Shown: positions 11,574-23,859, counted from the first letter of the stretch. The stretch: DNA of 64,000 bases from Gnetum montanum (GCA_015680685.1 MNCI01036200.1:92563-156562), one strand, 5' to 3'. Made by a program: numbers and translations. The notes: generated from the letters alone by a model not told the origin.

Positions 11574-12392
11574 TTCGTTAGCATCAAAGTTCTTATGAAC
11601 AATGGTTCCCATAGTTAGCAAGAAGTTGTATCTGCATTTGAGCAGTTGGGAAGAATTGATCACCCAAATTTGATTCCAATGCTTCGATATTGTATTGCTG
11701 GTGGTAGGAGGTTAGCCATTTATGCATTTATGGAAAATGGCAATGTTCATCACTGGCTTCATGATCTGCCTCTTGGCATATCTGTAACGGAAAGCTGGGC
11801 TTCTCATGCTTGGGATTGAACCCAAAACCCAAATTCTTTAAAAAGAACATGTAAAGAGGAAGGTGGGACATGTAATAGCTCTTGGTACAGCTAGAACTCT
11901 TGCCTGCTCTTGCCTTTCTGCATCATGGCTTTTGTCCCCCAGTTATGCATGGTGATGTCTAGTTCAGCAGTACATACTTGGATGCGGAACTTATTCCCTA
12001 TCTAGAAAATTTTGGTTTAGAATGCATTTCATGGTATGATCTTCCATAATACAAAGAAATATCTTTTGCTACAGCATCCAAGGGTGATGCCTACAATTTT
12101 GGAGTCCCCTTTGAACTCGTCACAGGTAAGAAGCCTGAAAATGATAATTACACAAACGCTGAGGAGGCTAACCTCTTTGAGTGGATGAGAAATTTTGTAA
12201 AGGTCAATTCTGCTCCATCCGCAGTTGATCCCAAGTTTGAGTGGAGCAATAGCAATGCAAATACAAGAAACTCATAGAATTTCTTATCTTTGCACAGCAG
12301 AATCTCCAATGAAGCGGCCCACAATGTAGCAGATTGTGGATCTTCTAAAAGACATGGAACCAGAACCACTCCATAATTATGTTCTCTAGTAT
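11574..12392 (+). pseudogene. LRR receptor-like kinase fragment, kinase domain (At2g24230-like)
   Basis: A broken protein-kinase domain, lying antisense to the retroelement that contains it. The first block (from 11574) has the ATP-binding Lys in IKVLMNNG. It is followed by QLGRIDHPNLIPMLRYC and YAFMENGNVHHWLHDLPLG, typical of LRR-RLKs of the At2g24230 type. After frameshifts come GTAR, a catalytic-loop relative with HGDV (about 11948), and SPMKRPTM...VDLLKDMEPEP near 12310-12375. The catalytic-loop block is degraded, and several stops and frameshifts exclude function. There is no sign of LRR or membrane segments upstream. The surviving blocks read without obvious introns. The host receptor would act at the plasma membrane; this copy is dead. 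Confidence 0.8.
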
Positions 12393-13289
12393 GTTGCAAC
12401 TGTAAACTTCCTAATAGGTAGCACGTGCCATAATATTTTTGTCTTCTTGGACACTCATCTTAGACATCTTCTGCATCTTAAAATCCCTTTTGGCCGCTAA
12501 TTCTAGTTCCACCAAGTATCGGGCATGTTAATAATGCTTATGGACCTCAAGCTTTATTATAAGAAGAGTTAACTTTCTACCTATTTGCTTCGCAACCTTC
12601 TTCAAAGGTGCAACAGAATCAATAGATTATGATTCCTCAAAGTCATATTCTTTCAAGTTCATTTGCTCCAAAAGGAGTATGTAATCCATCATAAGGATCC
12701 TCAAAGTAATGAGCCTAAGTGTTTTTGGCTGAAACTGAGAGAAAATATACTTCTTGAATGGTAATGAGAGAAAATAGACTTTAAAGGAATACTTGGTGTA
12801 TTACTGGCATTAAATTTACCATTCCCAAATTTTTCTTGAGCATGGAACCAATGAGCAAAAAGTCTCTAGTGTTGACAATGATGATAATGATGATCATTCT
12901 TTCCCCCTTATGACTTAGTTATATTTTGTTGATGGACTAGTTTTACTTTGTCATTTTTGTTATGTTGTTATAGTTGTTTTTATTTGACTACAAGGGCCAT
13001 AATGACCATGTATTGTTCATGTTGTTATACGTTGCATAGTGTAACTATGGCCATAGACATATGGACATTTTAGTATTTTTTTTATCATTGTCACACAATG
13101 TGACTACGGCTACATGTTACTTCTAGATTTTTTTTATGTTTTATACACATAAAGGGTAGATGATATAAGGCTATAAGAATATGTTGTAATGATTATAGTA
13201 AAGTACATGTAGATAAGTAAAACTCATAAACAATGCCATTAGGTAGATGAGCTACAAAGTTGGTATAGGGACGAGAATAAGAGCTTGTT
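12393..13289. other. AT-rich inter-array sequence, no gene seen
   Basis: About 900 bases between the kinase fragment and the array next to protease. No protein motif or clear repeat was seen. TATGTT/GTTGTTAT-rich stretches occur around 12940-13150. Confidence 0.4.
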
Positions 13290-13382
13290 ATGCTCATTAG
13301 TTTTAAGCCCCAACAGGCATAATGTTGCTAGTTTTAGGTCTTGTTGGGCCATGGAGTTGCCAATTTAAGGCCTTAGTGGGCC
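13290..13382 (-). repeat. Tandem array, about 31-bp unit, three copies
   Basis: Units are ATGCTCATTAGTTTTAAGCC..., ATGTTGCTAGTTTTAGGTC... and ATGGAGTTGCCAATTTAAGGC.... The array lies just downstream of protease on the minus strand, the same relative position as the 42528-42795 array in element A. Confidence 0.65.
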
Positions 13383-13816
13383 ATAATCCATACTTCCCTA
13401 GCAAGTATGGGATTCTCTCGAAAGAGCACATAAGGCTAGAGCCAATATCAAAACATGATATAATGTTGTAAATACAAACAAACAATTCAACAAAGAATGG
13501 ATCATACATTTACCATGAACTTGTTGCTTGATCTTTGAGAAATCAAGGAATCCTTTTAGCCTAATCCTCTAGTCACCATTTCTCTCATTTAGCATGGTAA
13601 CTTATAGGCATTTTCATTGGTTGTCTTGCATCATAAAGTTGGTATTACTTGCATAATTGTTGCTCTCATTGTTGTTGGCCCTAATCTGAGTATCGGGAGT
13701 TTCCTCCTTAAACTCCATGTCTAAACTCAATCAATATTAACATAATTAACCAAAAGTAGTGACACATTGTCCCCACAGGTCACAATTTTTCCACCCTTGT
13801 ATGGCAAGTGAATCTC

Positions 13817-16800
13817 CTAATGTATAGGAGATGAAACTACCCAAAGCTTTGCTAACCATGGCATTCCTAGGATCAAGTTGAAGCTAGGTGTTTCCTCAAC
13901 CACTAAGAAGTTAGCAAATGTAATTAATTGCTCACCATCCATGAAATCCAAAGTGATGGAACATTGCACTACTACCTGTGAACCATTAAATGACTTGAGT
14001 GCTAAGGTAGTAGTTACTTGGATGTTCTTAGCTAGGCCTAGCTTGTCAACAATGGAATATAGTACAACATTAGTTATTGTCTCATCATCTACATGAACCC
14101 CATGGACCTTGTATCTACCAACATGTATGATGATAAGTAGAGGAGAAAATAGCACTTATCCATTTCTAAAGTTAACCTTAACCTCACTATCACAAAAGTT
14201 GAGCACAGGTTGATGCCCATTTTCTGTAAGTGAAGCTTGCTCAATGATAGAGTGAATCAACTCTTTATTGGTGGTCATGTCTCTGCTCACAGGGATAGAG
14301 ATTAACACTTGAGCTAGTATGCCCCTATGTGCAATAGAGGTCATGACTAGGTTGTATAGACTTGGTAACGTATTCTTTTTCTTAAGGGATTGTTTGGCTT
14401 GGTCCATGGTTGTGAGGAAGCTCTTCCCCTTGGCTTGTGATATTTTAGCCTTGGTGGTTTTAACCTCCTCCATCCTTCCTAGAGTTTGTGGCTTAGGTTT
14501 TGGTTCATGTGCCTTGGGCCCCCTATCCATGGCTGTAGTTAGCCTTGGTGTAGCTTGTTTCGAAGCCCTTTGTTGTGGGCCACCTTTAGTGGACTTTGTT
14601 GTTGATTTGACAATAGGTCATTTTCATCGCCATTGTGACAATGTTTTCTTGCTAACTTTTGAGTTGTTGGCCTCAATAGATGGCCTTTAGTCATGAGTTG
14701 TTGTGGTCTTACTTGTTAAAGGTGGAGGGACCTGGATAATGAATGGTTTCCTAGGCTTTGGAGGATTAGCAACTTGTTGATTATATTGTGATGTTGAAGC
14801 CACTAAAAGGGGGAACATGTATGATGAAAGGCTTCTTAGAAATTGGAGAAGGTGGTACCCATATGATGAAGGGCTATTTTGGCTTCATGTTTTGGGATCA
14901 TGATGGCACTCTGATGATAAATGGTTCCCTAGGAGGATTAGACCATTTGGTTTCTGTGAATGAGGCCATAGTGTATGAGTTGTTGTTAGCACTTATAGAG
15001 CTAGGCTCATTCACTACCAACTCTCTATATTTTATCAACTTTTGGAGGTCATCATTTAATGCTAGGCAAAAATTAGTGTCATGACTAGCCTTTTGATGAT
15101 AATGGCAATACCTATCTAGCTTGAAGTACCTCGGTAGCTTAGGATCATCTTTGGTAGCTATCATTGGGTCTCTACCTATGTCACAAAGATGATCATACCT
15201 CTTACAAGCCTCTTTAGATAGTTGCCTATATTATATACAATTTTTTTAAGTAATTTTTCTAAAAGCTTAGAGGGCTTTAAAGGCAACTTTACATACTTAG
15301 ACCTATCCTTCCATCCAAATTTTGGTCTTGGTTGATTTGGGGCATAGGAAGTGGATGGTTGTGATGAGTTGTGTGGTGGTGATCCTCATCTTTCCCCTTG
15401 TTTCAACTACTTTGTCACTGTAGCCATAGTTGTATGTTCTTATTTGATTCTATTCCTATCCTTTCTTGCATGTTGGTTTTTATAGGCCACGTATGCTAGG
15501 TCATTACTTACCTTAGCTACCTCCTCAATGTTCTTGGTTTGTGAGAAGTCTTGGCTTAGGGACTAAGGTTCTAGATAGTATAGCTTTGACTTAATGAAGT
15601 CCTTTATTTCTCCCTTGTAAATGGCCAAGAGGTGAGTTTTAGCAATAGGCTCTGGAATCTTGTTAAGCATTGAGTTCCACCTTTGAATGAAGTTTTTGAT
15701 TTATTCAAGTAGCCCTTGCCTCACCTTCATCAGTTGGTCCAATGTGACATCTAGCTTCAAGTTGTATCTAAAGCAATTGACAAACTAATTAATCAAGTCC
15801 TCAATGAAAGAGATGGAACCTCTAGGTAAGGTTTGGTACCAATCTAGGGCTTTACCCTGAAGGGACATTGGAAAATTTTATTAATACCATATGAGGCCAA
15901 GCTTGCAAGAAGAGGCGCTTAGATTAAAGGTTACTAGATGTGTGTTGGGATTCCCTTTACTATTGCATTTGGTAAAGTTTGAAATAGGTAAGCCCACATG
16001 TAAGGTTATTTGAGGTATAGGAGAGCTTATGGGATCATCCTACTAGAAATCTAGCACATTGACTATCTTAGTTGTATTAGCCTTAAGTTTTCATAGCTCC
16101 TCGTTAAGGTCTTGGATCATTTGGAAGGCTTCATCCAAGCCTTGAGGCATTCCCATTTGCTGCAGTGCTTGTGTTGATGATTGAGGAAGTGGTGATACCT
16201 AGGGCTATGTAATGGGTAATGATATAAATGGAAGAGATTGGGTGGCCACCATTGTAGGTGGGATAAACAAGGAAAAAGATGTTTGTATCAAAACTTGAGG
16301 CACAAATGGGGTATGAGAGGCTTGTGCTTCTTGGGGTCCTAATGGGGGTTTCACCAGTATGACAAAAGAAGATGGTGAGATACACATCACCATGGATGGG
16401 TGAATGAAGTGAGGCTATCAAAGGGAATCAATGAGAATAAGGAGAAGGACTAGGACATGGGTTGTGTCTAGTAAGTGATAATGATTGATGTGAATCCAAA
16501 TATGGTAGTATGGATAGGAGGAGAGTTGGGTTGAGGAACCTATCCCATCGATAAGGTAAGAGACGTGGAGCTATGCATAATTGTTTGGGAAGCCAAAGAT
16601 TGGAAAAGACTTCTAATAAAGGTGTCTAGCTCTTGTTTAGCCTTAAACTCATCTTCCTCTCCTTATCGATCCTCTTATCTAATTTCCTCACTAAATTCAT
16701 CAACTTCTATGAGTAGTATGAGCATTTCTGCATAAAATTTGGTGGGGGGCATTTCTTCATAAGAGGATGGGATGTATTTTTTTCATCCTAATGTACAATT

Positions 16801-17000
16801 TCAAATTGACTCTTAGCATTAGATTCAAGGTGTGTTATCAGTAGACCAGCTTGTATCCTAGCATAGAGAAAGTTATAGAACTCCTTGTTGATTACCACAA
16901 AATTTGAGTTTTTGCTCATTACCCTAAGTGATTACATTCATTCTATGACCATAGGGTCTTTTGGGTAATAGACATGAACTACATATTGATTGAATGCCAT
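13817..17000 (-). pseudogene. Tat-like gag-protease of element B, decayed
   Basis: Read on the minus strand from the ATG at 17000 (MAFNQYVVHVYYPKD). A Pro/Ser/Tyr-rich N-terminal region is followed by a capsid segment with many lesions. A Cys/His motif (FKLDRYCHYHQKASHDTNFC, about 15130-15060) matches the gag of element A. The retropepsin (14155-13817) has VDDE in place of the usual Asp-Ser/Thr-Gly-Ala, then NVVLYSIVDKLGL and FNLILGMPWLAKL. The same order and wording occur in element A at 41860-42120, so the two belong to one lineage. Numerous stops and frameshifts mean it makes no product. Confidence 0.75.
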
Positions 17001-17224
17001 GTTTGTTAGGTTAAGGAGTAGGACTATTGATTGGAGGAAAGGCATTGTTATGATGTTGAAAATGTCTTGAAAATGTTAATAAAGGTGGAAAAAGAAGAAA
17101 ATTCTAGCAAGTGGAATTCAAAAATGGCTAAAAGAGGCAAAAATAGTTGAAAATAGGTCACTTACTATAAATAGTAAGTGGGGTTCAAGGGGGGTATATC
17201 CCTTTACTAAAAGTAGCAAGTTAA

Positions 17225-17240
17225 AAATGCGGTACCAAAC
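17225..17240 (-). other. Probable primer-binding site of element B
   Basis: Minus-strand GTTTGGTACCGCATTTT lies between the gag leader and LTR-like sequence. It resembles the TTTTGGTGCC of element A at 38511-38520 and the TTTTGGCGCC type known in Tat elements. The call rests on position and partial match. Confidence 0.4.
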
Positions 17241-19775
17241 CTCATCCACACTGGGCTTCCTAGCTACACCTACATTGGGTGTAGCATGGGAAAGAAAGGG
17301 GTAAAAAGGTTTAAAATGATAAAAATAGCTAAAGCTTCTTCCTAGCTAGAGCTTCCTCCCTGAAGCTTCCTCATTAGAGCTTCCTAGCTAGAGCTTCCTC
17401 ATTGGAGCTTACTAGTTGCACCTATGTTGAGGAAGAAAAGGGTAAAGAAAGGGGGTGAGATGGGGAGATCTCACACCTTCCTTAGCAATGTTGGTGGAAG
17501 GGGTTTTACTTTTAGAAAGTTAGGTTTTGGCTAAAAAAGAAAAGTGGAAACTTTGGTTTTTCCAAAGGTGAGATTTTAGTTGGTAATGTTGACTTTGCTA
17601 GAAAAAATTTATAGCAAATAGGTTTGGATGGTCTAGGGGGGTGACACCCTAGTTGAGGGTAGATCTTCCATGTTGGGGTAGATCATCTTAGTTAGGGTAG
17701 ATCTTCCATGCTGGGGTAGATCCTTCTAGCTGAGAGGGTAGATCTTCCTAGCTAGAGCTTCCTCGCTAAAGCTTCCACACTAGGGGTAGATCTTCCACGT
17801 TGGGGAAGATCTTCCTACTTGAGGGCAAACCTTCCATGCCAAGGGTTAGATCACCCACATTTGATTTAGAAAGTCTAGAAACTACTATGAATTTTATCAA
17901 ACTCCAAACACCCATGCTAGGTTTTGCTATAAAATTTTCATAGTAGGAGGATATGCCTTTTTGGCAAGACACCAACACTAGCTTTAATATTTCTAGCAAA
18001 TACTATGAAATTTTCTAAAAACCAAATTACCTAAAACCCCAACATTTGGTTTTGGTGGTAGGGGGGATGGGTTGCAACATTGATTTTATGGCAAAAAAAT
18101 TGGCAAAAGGTTTTGGATGTAGAACTTGGATGGAGGCCCTCCTTCTAGCATCAGAAAACTATAGCAACTAAAAAATTTGGCTGCTAAAAAACCAAAATCT
18201 CAATTGAATAAATTTAACCCCAAAAACTATTACAATCATGAAATTTGATCGCTAGAAATTTCAAAGTCCTAGCATAGAAACTTTAACCTTGAATCCCTAA
18301 GGCCTCTGAAAAATGGGATTCAAGGTGCCCTGTATGGTCCAGCAAATCACCTCTGGACTTAAAAAATGTAAAATGTGGGTAGGAAAATAAAAATGTAAAT
18401 GCAGATTTGAGAAAATAGATGCACACAATTAGAGAAAATAAATTCAACTTGCACACAAAAAAAACTATAAACTTTATTTTAAAAGAAGTAAAGAATGATT
18501 CAAGAATATATACAAAAATGTGCCTAGGGTAAAAGAGGGTTCACTTTGGTGTGGGTTTGGAATTCATTGCTCCACGATGCAAATGCTTCACAACTCCCAA
18601 TTCCTTCAAACTTTTGCTACTCCTTACACTAGATCTATAATGTTGATGTTACAAGGGGGGTGAGAAGTGTGAGAGATTTGGGTTACCAAAATGCTCTATG
18701 CTAGAAGTTGGGGATCCTAGGAGTGCAGCGTGGATTTCCAAAGTTCACAAATCCAAAGGGGGTAATGGGGACTACAAGTTTACAATGGTTCCATGCTAAG
18801 AAGATTCAAAGAACTACATTTTTGCAAGGTTGTAAGAGCTCTTGGATGCTACAAATGCCAAATACTCAAAAATTCCAAAGTGTGGAACCTCAAAATGGAG
18901 TTTGGGATTGATTTTTATAGGTTTTTGACCATGATTTTGGCTACAAGTTGGCTACAAATGGTTGACAAATTAGCTGCAAATTTCTACCATGTCAAGGTGA
19001 GGTATATGGATCCTCCTCAGTAGGTAGATCTTCCTTGTTGGGGGTAGATCCTCCTCACTAGATCTTCCTCATTGAAGGTAGGTGAGTTGCACCCCCATCC
19101 ATCCTTGTTTTAGGTAGGTGAGTTGATCACCATGCATCCTTGTTTTAGGTACATGAGTTGCATCCTCATGCATCCTTGCTAGAGATAGGTGAGTTACAAC
19201 TCATGCATCCTCGTTGGAGGTAGGTGAGTTGCACCCCCATGCATCATTGCTAGAGGTAGGTGAGTTGCATCCCCATGCATCCTTGCTAGAGGTAGGTGAG
19301 CTACACCCCCATGCATCCTCACTAGAGTAGGTGAGTTTCACCATCATGCATCCTCATTGGAGGTAGTTGAGTTTCATCCCCATGCATCCTTGCTAAAGGT
19401 AGGTAAGTTGCATCCCTATGCATCCTTGTTGAAGGTAGGTAAGATCCACCCCTCCTCACTAGTGGTAGATGAGATCCACCCTCATACAGATACCCAACCC
19501 ATCAAATTACCATTTTTGGCATCCAAAAAGACATTTTTAACACACACACACACATCCTCCTCCCCACCTCCCTTTCCCCCCACCCCCNAGTCTTTTTCGT
19601 ATTTGTACAAGAAACCCTTTAGTAAGATGATGCTTCTAAATAAGGGCAAGGCCTGATCATTTTCCTACCCCAAATTGAAGATTTTTAAGATTGGTTGGAA
19701 GTATAAAAACCTAAAAAGGCATCCCCAAAATTGTTTAGCTTTTTCTTTAGGGGTTTCAGACCCAAATATATATAT
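17241..19775 (-). repeat. 5' LTR of element B, with internal repeats
   Basis: About 2.5 kb of non-coding sequence upstream of gag on the minus strand. It contains three repeat zones: CTAGCTAGAGCTTCCTC units (17330-17420), GGTAGATCTTCCATGTTGGGG units (17655-17860), and a 12-unit, roughly 36-bp minisatellite (19075-19490). The right part, including the shortened final minisatellite units and CATTTTTGGCATCC, matches 8706-8998. An N lies at 19588 next to a C-rich run. Both edges are approximate. Confidence 0.5.
19075..19490. repeat. Minisatellite, about 36-bp unit, about 12 copies
   Basis: The unit is close to GTAGGTGAGTTGCATCCCCA followed by TGCATCCTTGCTAGAG. Units differ by point changes, and the final two are shortened (GAGATCCACCCCTCCTCACT form, then GAGATCCACCCTCATACAG form). 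The five units at 8706-8880 end with the same two variants in the same order. Confidence 0.85.
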
Positions 19776-20375
19776 ATATTAAAAATAAATATCTAGAGTA
19801 AAAAAGTAGAGAAGTACTATAGAGAAGAAAAACTCAAAATCAATAAAAAAAAATAGGTCTAACTGTTATGGGGCCATCTTTTTAGATTTCATCCCTACAA
19901 CCAATCCTAGAAAAACCTTTCCTTTAGGGGAGGAAATTGAAAATTCCATGAAAATATTAACATTGAGTGGTAGGGAAGGAAGCCCCTACCCTATCAATAA
20001 AATCAACATTATCAAAAGATATTATCTTCATATCTTAATCAATACTTGCAAAAAAATTATTAGTAGTTAAAATATCTTGAACATGTTGTTCATTTCAAAG
20101 ATTTGGCATGTAATTGCCAATAGATACACTTTCTCAATGTTTTCTATTATGAAGAACCAACTAAAAATCATCTGAATTAATAATAGGCTTCTATGAAACC
20201 TAATAAAAATATATTTATTTCTACTTAGTTATTGAAAAACATTTTGAAACTATTTTAATCAGAACCTTCCTCAAAGATATATTTTGTTGAACAAATAGTA
20301 AAAGAAATGGGTGGGCTAATTGTTGAAACATTAGTAGAAGAAATCATCCTAGGATTTGTAGCATTTATAATTGTT
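19776..20375. other. AT-rich sequence, nothing recognised
   Basis: About 600 bases with homopolymers and no motif or open frame of note. The end (about 20330-20370, AGTAGAAGAAATCATCCTAG) loosely resembles text near 23890-23910, so it may be part of the same interrupted old copy as the DUF4283 pseudogene. Confidence 0.25.
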
Positions 20376-21800
20376 GGCGACCGTTTGGGACGCGACCGCC
20401 AACAAGTGTCCTCGAACAGGATTTAGGTGCTTGCTGGTCTCTGGCAACACCAAGGCCTAGATACCTCCAAATAGACTCAGTAGTTAATGTGAGTATGTGT
20501 GTGTGTTGTTGCAGTGTGCAGTTGTGAAAAATGAAATGATTGCGTTGTGTGTAAACTACAAATGACTTATCTTAAAGAGATTCAGCCAACTTTGAGAAGT
20601 ACTATGAGTTATTGAGAGTTCTTATTCTGCTCAATTGCCTAGTCTATGCGGTCCTTATAATACCTACTTGTAATAAATAAATTTTTGCAAAAACATTTGA
20701 GCACAACTCTGCAAATCTACTTCTAATTTTCCCTAGCGAAAGAGATAGTTCCACAAGAAAACTAGAAATAGAGCAAGATTCAATGGAAATAGACAGAAAA
20801 GAAAGCAGATTTGTGTTAAGACCTCAAATGTTTAAACAAGGTAAAATGATACGAGTAAACACTTCGCAATAATGCTATCCCAAATTCAATAACTATGAAT
20901 TGTTCAAACTTCCAAGGCTCAAATATGCAATTTTTTCAAGACAATCCTACTATGCTACCAAAAATTGCTGCGTAAACTATCACATACGAGAATCCATTTT
21001 GGCTAGATAATGGATGTCAACAATTGCATTCAGTAGAACCTTCAAAAGACTTGACAATTTCTGATTGAAATATCACGGAGCTTCACTTTAAAGATTAAAG
21101 AAGCTATTCTGGTCCCATCAAAATTCAAAAGATTTTCTGAACCCTCTTGACTATTGAATCGTTCAATGGCTTGACTACAAGCAGAGGCTCTCTTACAACA
21201 ATCCCAATAGCGGTTCTTATACGTTGCACAATAATCAAATTCACTACTAAAATGCTCTTAAGGCTTTCAAACACAAGCGCTTCAATGGAAAAATTTTAAT
21301 AGAAATTTCTATCGTGCAACAAGAACAATACGAGCAATCTAAAAATCCCAAAATTACTTGCCAAGCATGATACTATCTAAACCACTAGCTAAACAATTTA
21401 AACAAAATAAAAAACAATAAGCATAACTCACAAGACTATGAAAAAGAGGCTGAAATATTTTCTTTAGCAAGTCATCTTACAAGTAATCTTTCACAATGTC
21501 TTCTTACAAATTCTCTTCCAAGAGTCCAAAAGTGTGACCCAAAGTGTATCTCCAAGTGAGAGCTAGCAGTCTTCCCAAAGTGTGTTGTCAGTCCACTTAC
21601 CCCTGAAGCCTTTTTATAGGGTTCACAAGGTAGTTACATATTTCAAAATATCTTAGCTAGCTTCTCTCGCAAGTAAGGAAGTTATAACTTGCCCAACAAG
21701 TTAGGAGATCTTACTTGCCCAACAAGTTAGGAAGTTGTAACTTATACATAAAGTTTTGGAGAAAATCATGCTAACATTGGCATGTGTAAATATTACAAAT
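20376..21800 (-). repeat. Possible LTR or solo LTR
   Basis: It begins on the plus strand with TTGTTGGCG...CGCCAACAA, a perfect 9-bp inverted repeat around a 17-base loop (20375-20409). On the minus strand, CCCTATAAAAAGGCTTCAGG at about 21600-21620 looks like a TATA box followed by leader-type sequence. CCCAACAAGTTAGGA is repeated nearby (21690-21730). No matching second copy or coding region lies in the window, so the assignment is tentative. Confidence 0.35.
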
Positions 21801-22444
21801 ATTTATTTTATAAGTGACAACCCATATAATAATGATGATAAAAATATAACTCTAAGATCTCTAATACTATAAGAGCTTTATACAATTGAGAGCTTTATTC
21901 AATTATCATTTTATTTTAATTATTTAGAATTTTAAGTTTTTAAATATTAAATATCATTGAAACCCTAGTAATTTTATGAATAGGTGGTAGTAATAAAATA
22001 ATGCAACATCCACCTTAGTGTAGACGTTGGTGGTGGCGGTTGTATGGTTAATGAAGAAAGCCGATCCTTGTAAATTTGTATTTTAAATGCGTAAAATTTT
22101 CTGCTGGCTTCTTGGCATCATTAGAACATCTCCGAATGTGAAGGCACCAGGCCTAGATCTACCGACAAATAGTTTCAAATTATCTTGCCTTGCCAAAACC
22201 GTATATCAATTGCCACCATGAAAAAAGGCCTTGCCGCTGCATCCGGTAATGTTGCCATGTGTTCTAGGAAAAACTACGGTTGTTGTAACCTCTTCTACCG
22301 CTGTGTATGTACAGTTTTGAAAGCATCCATCATCTCTTGCAACGCAGTTCCTTGTTGCTTATTTCTAAAAACTCTGTTGTTTATTTCTGAAAACTTCTCA
22401 ATTTTCGCAGTAGGGCAGGGACACCATAATAATAAAATATATGT

Positions 22445-22891
22445 TTATATAAACATATAAAGTATATAATTCTTTATAAAGACTATAGTGGACTCAACGA
22501 TGATTCCATAGCCTAATCCCATGAAGAGAACCACAGCTCCGCACCACCATGATTGCCAATGCTGTCGTTGCCACTGTTTATTTAAGGCTATCCTAAATCT
22601 TTGGTTGGTCATGATCGGTGCGTGGACAATGAACGAAGCTATTATTTTCATGCCTCGTAGGTGAATCAGGTCCATTAAATGTTTATGAGAAATTATCCAT
22701 ACCACGAAAATATTTATGAAAGTGGGACGTTGTTCCCTAAGTTCCCTTGCGACTACAACTATAATTAATAAAAATGAAAATGTATTTTCATCATCAATGG
22801 AGACTGGTGACTGACCATTTTTCACATGGCTGCTAAAACAAGCTTCATATTTGTGGCATGCAGGTCGTGCTCGTGAAGCTGCTTCGCCCAT
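22445..22891 (-). CDS. Uncharacterised 148-codon reading frame
   Basis: An open frame downstream of, and on the same strand as, the secreted-protein frame at 23002-23490. The translation has hydrophobic stretches (FLLIIVVVA; FINIFVVWII; AVVLFMGLGYGIIV) but no family I recognise. It could be chance, or a remnant of a 3' exon. Confidence 0.2.
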   Translation of the reverse strand: MGEAASRARPACHKYEACFSSHVKNGQSPVSIDDENTFSFLLIIVVVARELREQRPTFINIFVVWIISHKHLMDLIHLRGMKIIASFIVHAPIMTNQRFRIALNKQWQRQHWQSWWCGAVVLFMGLGYGIIVESTIVFIKNYILYMFI

Positions 22892-23001
22892 TCGTTCACC
22901 CCCTACTGGTGTGCCTTAAACGTGGGTAAATCTTTGCCGTTGTCGCCAATGTGGTCTGTAAATTCACTGCCCACCTGTACTATCTGGATTCTATTTTCTT
23001 T

Positions 23002-23490
23002 TTAGAACAGCAAGTTGTCAATTTCATCAGCAGCCATAGGCACGTTCACAAATTTCTTTATGGCCTTGATGTTTCGAATTAGATCCGCAATGTGCTTGGG
23101 TGCTTTTAAAAATTGGACCTTCTTTATATCCAGTGCCATACCCATGACCTCCTTGGCCAACCCAACCATGGACACTGCATATTTTCTCCATGTTGGGTTG
23201 GTTATGAACTCTTTGGCCTGGATTACAGTGTTTTCCGCTACCAAAAATGCCTTCTTGATTTTGCCAAACAATCTATCCATGTCTTCATCTGCATCCATGA
23301 ACAGTCTAGCATCTACATCTACATTTGCATTTGCATCTATATTCACCTCCGAGGAGAACTGTGCTTTGTTGAGGGATGACAGCCCTGCTCTTTTTCCTTC
23401 TCCTCCTGCTTGTGTGGAGGTCAAAGCAATACCTGTAACTAGCATCAGCATTGCTACCTGCCTAGTAACTGCCATATGTGTTTTCTTCAT
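23002..23490 (-). CDS. Small secreted protein, unrecognised family
   Basis: A 162-codon uninterrupted frame. The N-terminus has a clear signal peptide: MKKTHMAVTRQ, then a hydrophobic core VAMLMLVTGIALTST and a probable cleavage site near QAGG. The mature part starts with a Ser/Lys segment and an Asp/Asn/Val stretch (NIDANANVDVDARLFMDAD). It then becomes likely helical and amphipathic (FGKIKKAF, HIADLIRNIKAIKKF). There is no Cys pattern, membrane anchor or catalytic motif. The start fits the signal peptide; an ATG 18 bases upstream closes at once. An opposing frame of similar length on the plus strand (23015-23509) looks like its shadow. I do not recognise the family. It is the only long undamaged non-transposon frame here. 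Confidence 0.5.
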   Translation of the reverse strand: MKKTHMAVTRQVAMLMLVTGIALTSTQAGGEGKRAGLSSLNKAQFSSEVNIDANANVDVDARLFMDADEDMDRLFGKIKKAFLVAENTVIQAKEFITNPTWRKYAVSMVGLAKEVMGMALDIKKVQFLKAPKHIADLIRNIKAIKKFVNVPMAADEIDNLLF

Positions 23491-23859
23491 TCCTTCATCT
23501 TGCTACTGATCTCTTTCTTGTCTAAGCATTTACATTCTTTGGTGAGTTTGTAGTTCTTTTTAAATTATTTTCATATTATTTGAGGTAGAGCACAGATGCT
23601 TGAACAAATATTGGTAGCCTGAAACACTATTTTCTACCACCTTCTCCGGCTCGTTCTTTACCAGTATCTAAGGATTTTCTAGTTATTCTATTCATTCGTT
23701 CCATCTTTTCATCCAATCAATCTTTTTTTTTAACAAGTGAAAAGAATCAATACCTTTTCAAATTACATCTTACCATTTCAAATAGTTGTATTGAAATATT
23801 TTGGAGATCTCAATAATCTCATGTCTCTATTCCATGAAATGGCTAAAATGTGCCAACAA

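Noticed and set aside
20376-20408. Helitron end
   Set aside because: The stem-loop is not followed by the CTRR terminus expected for a Helitron 3' end, and no Rep/helicase text was seen.
23015-23509. 164-codon frame opposite the secreted-protein frame
   Set aside because: The minus-strand frame has a signal peptide and better protein-like composition; this one is its shadow.
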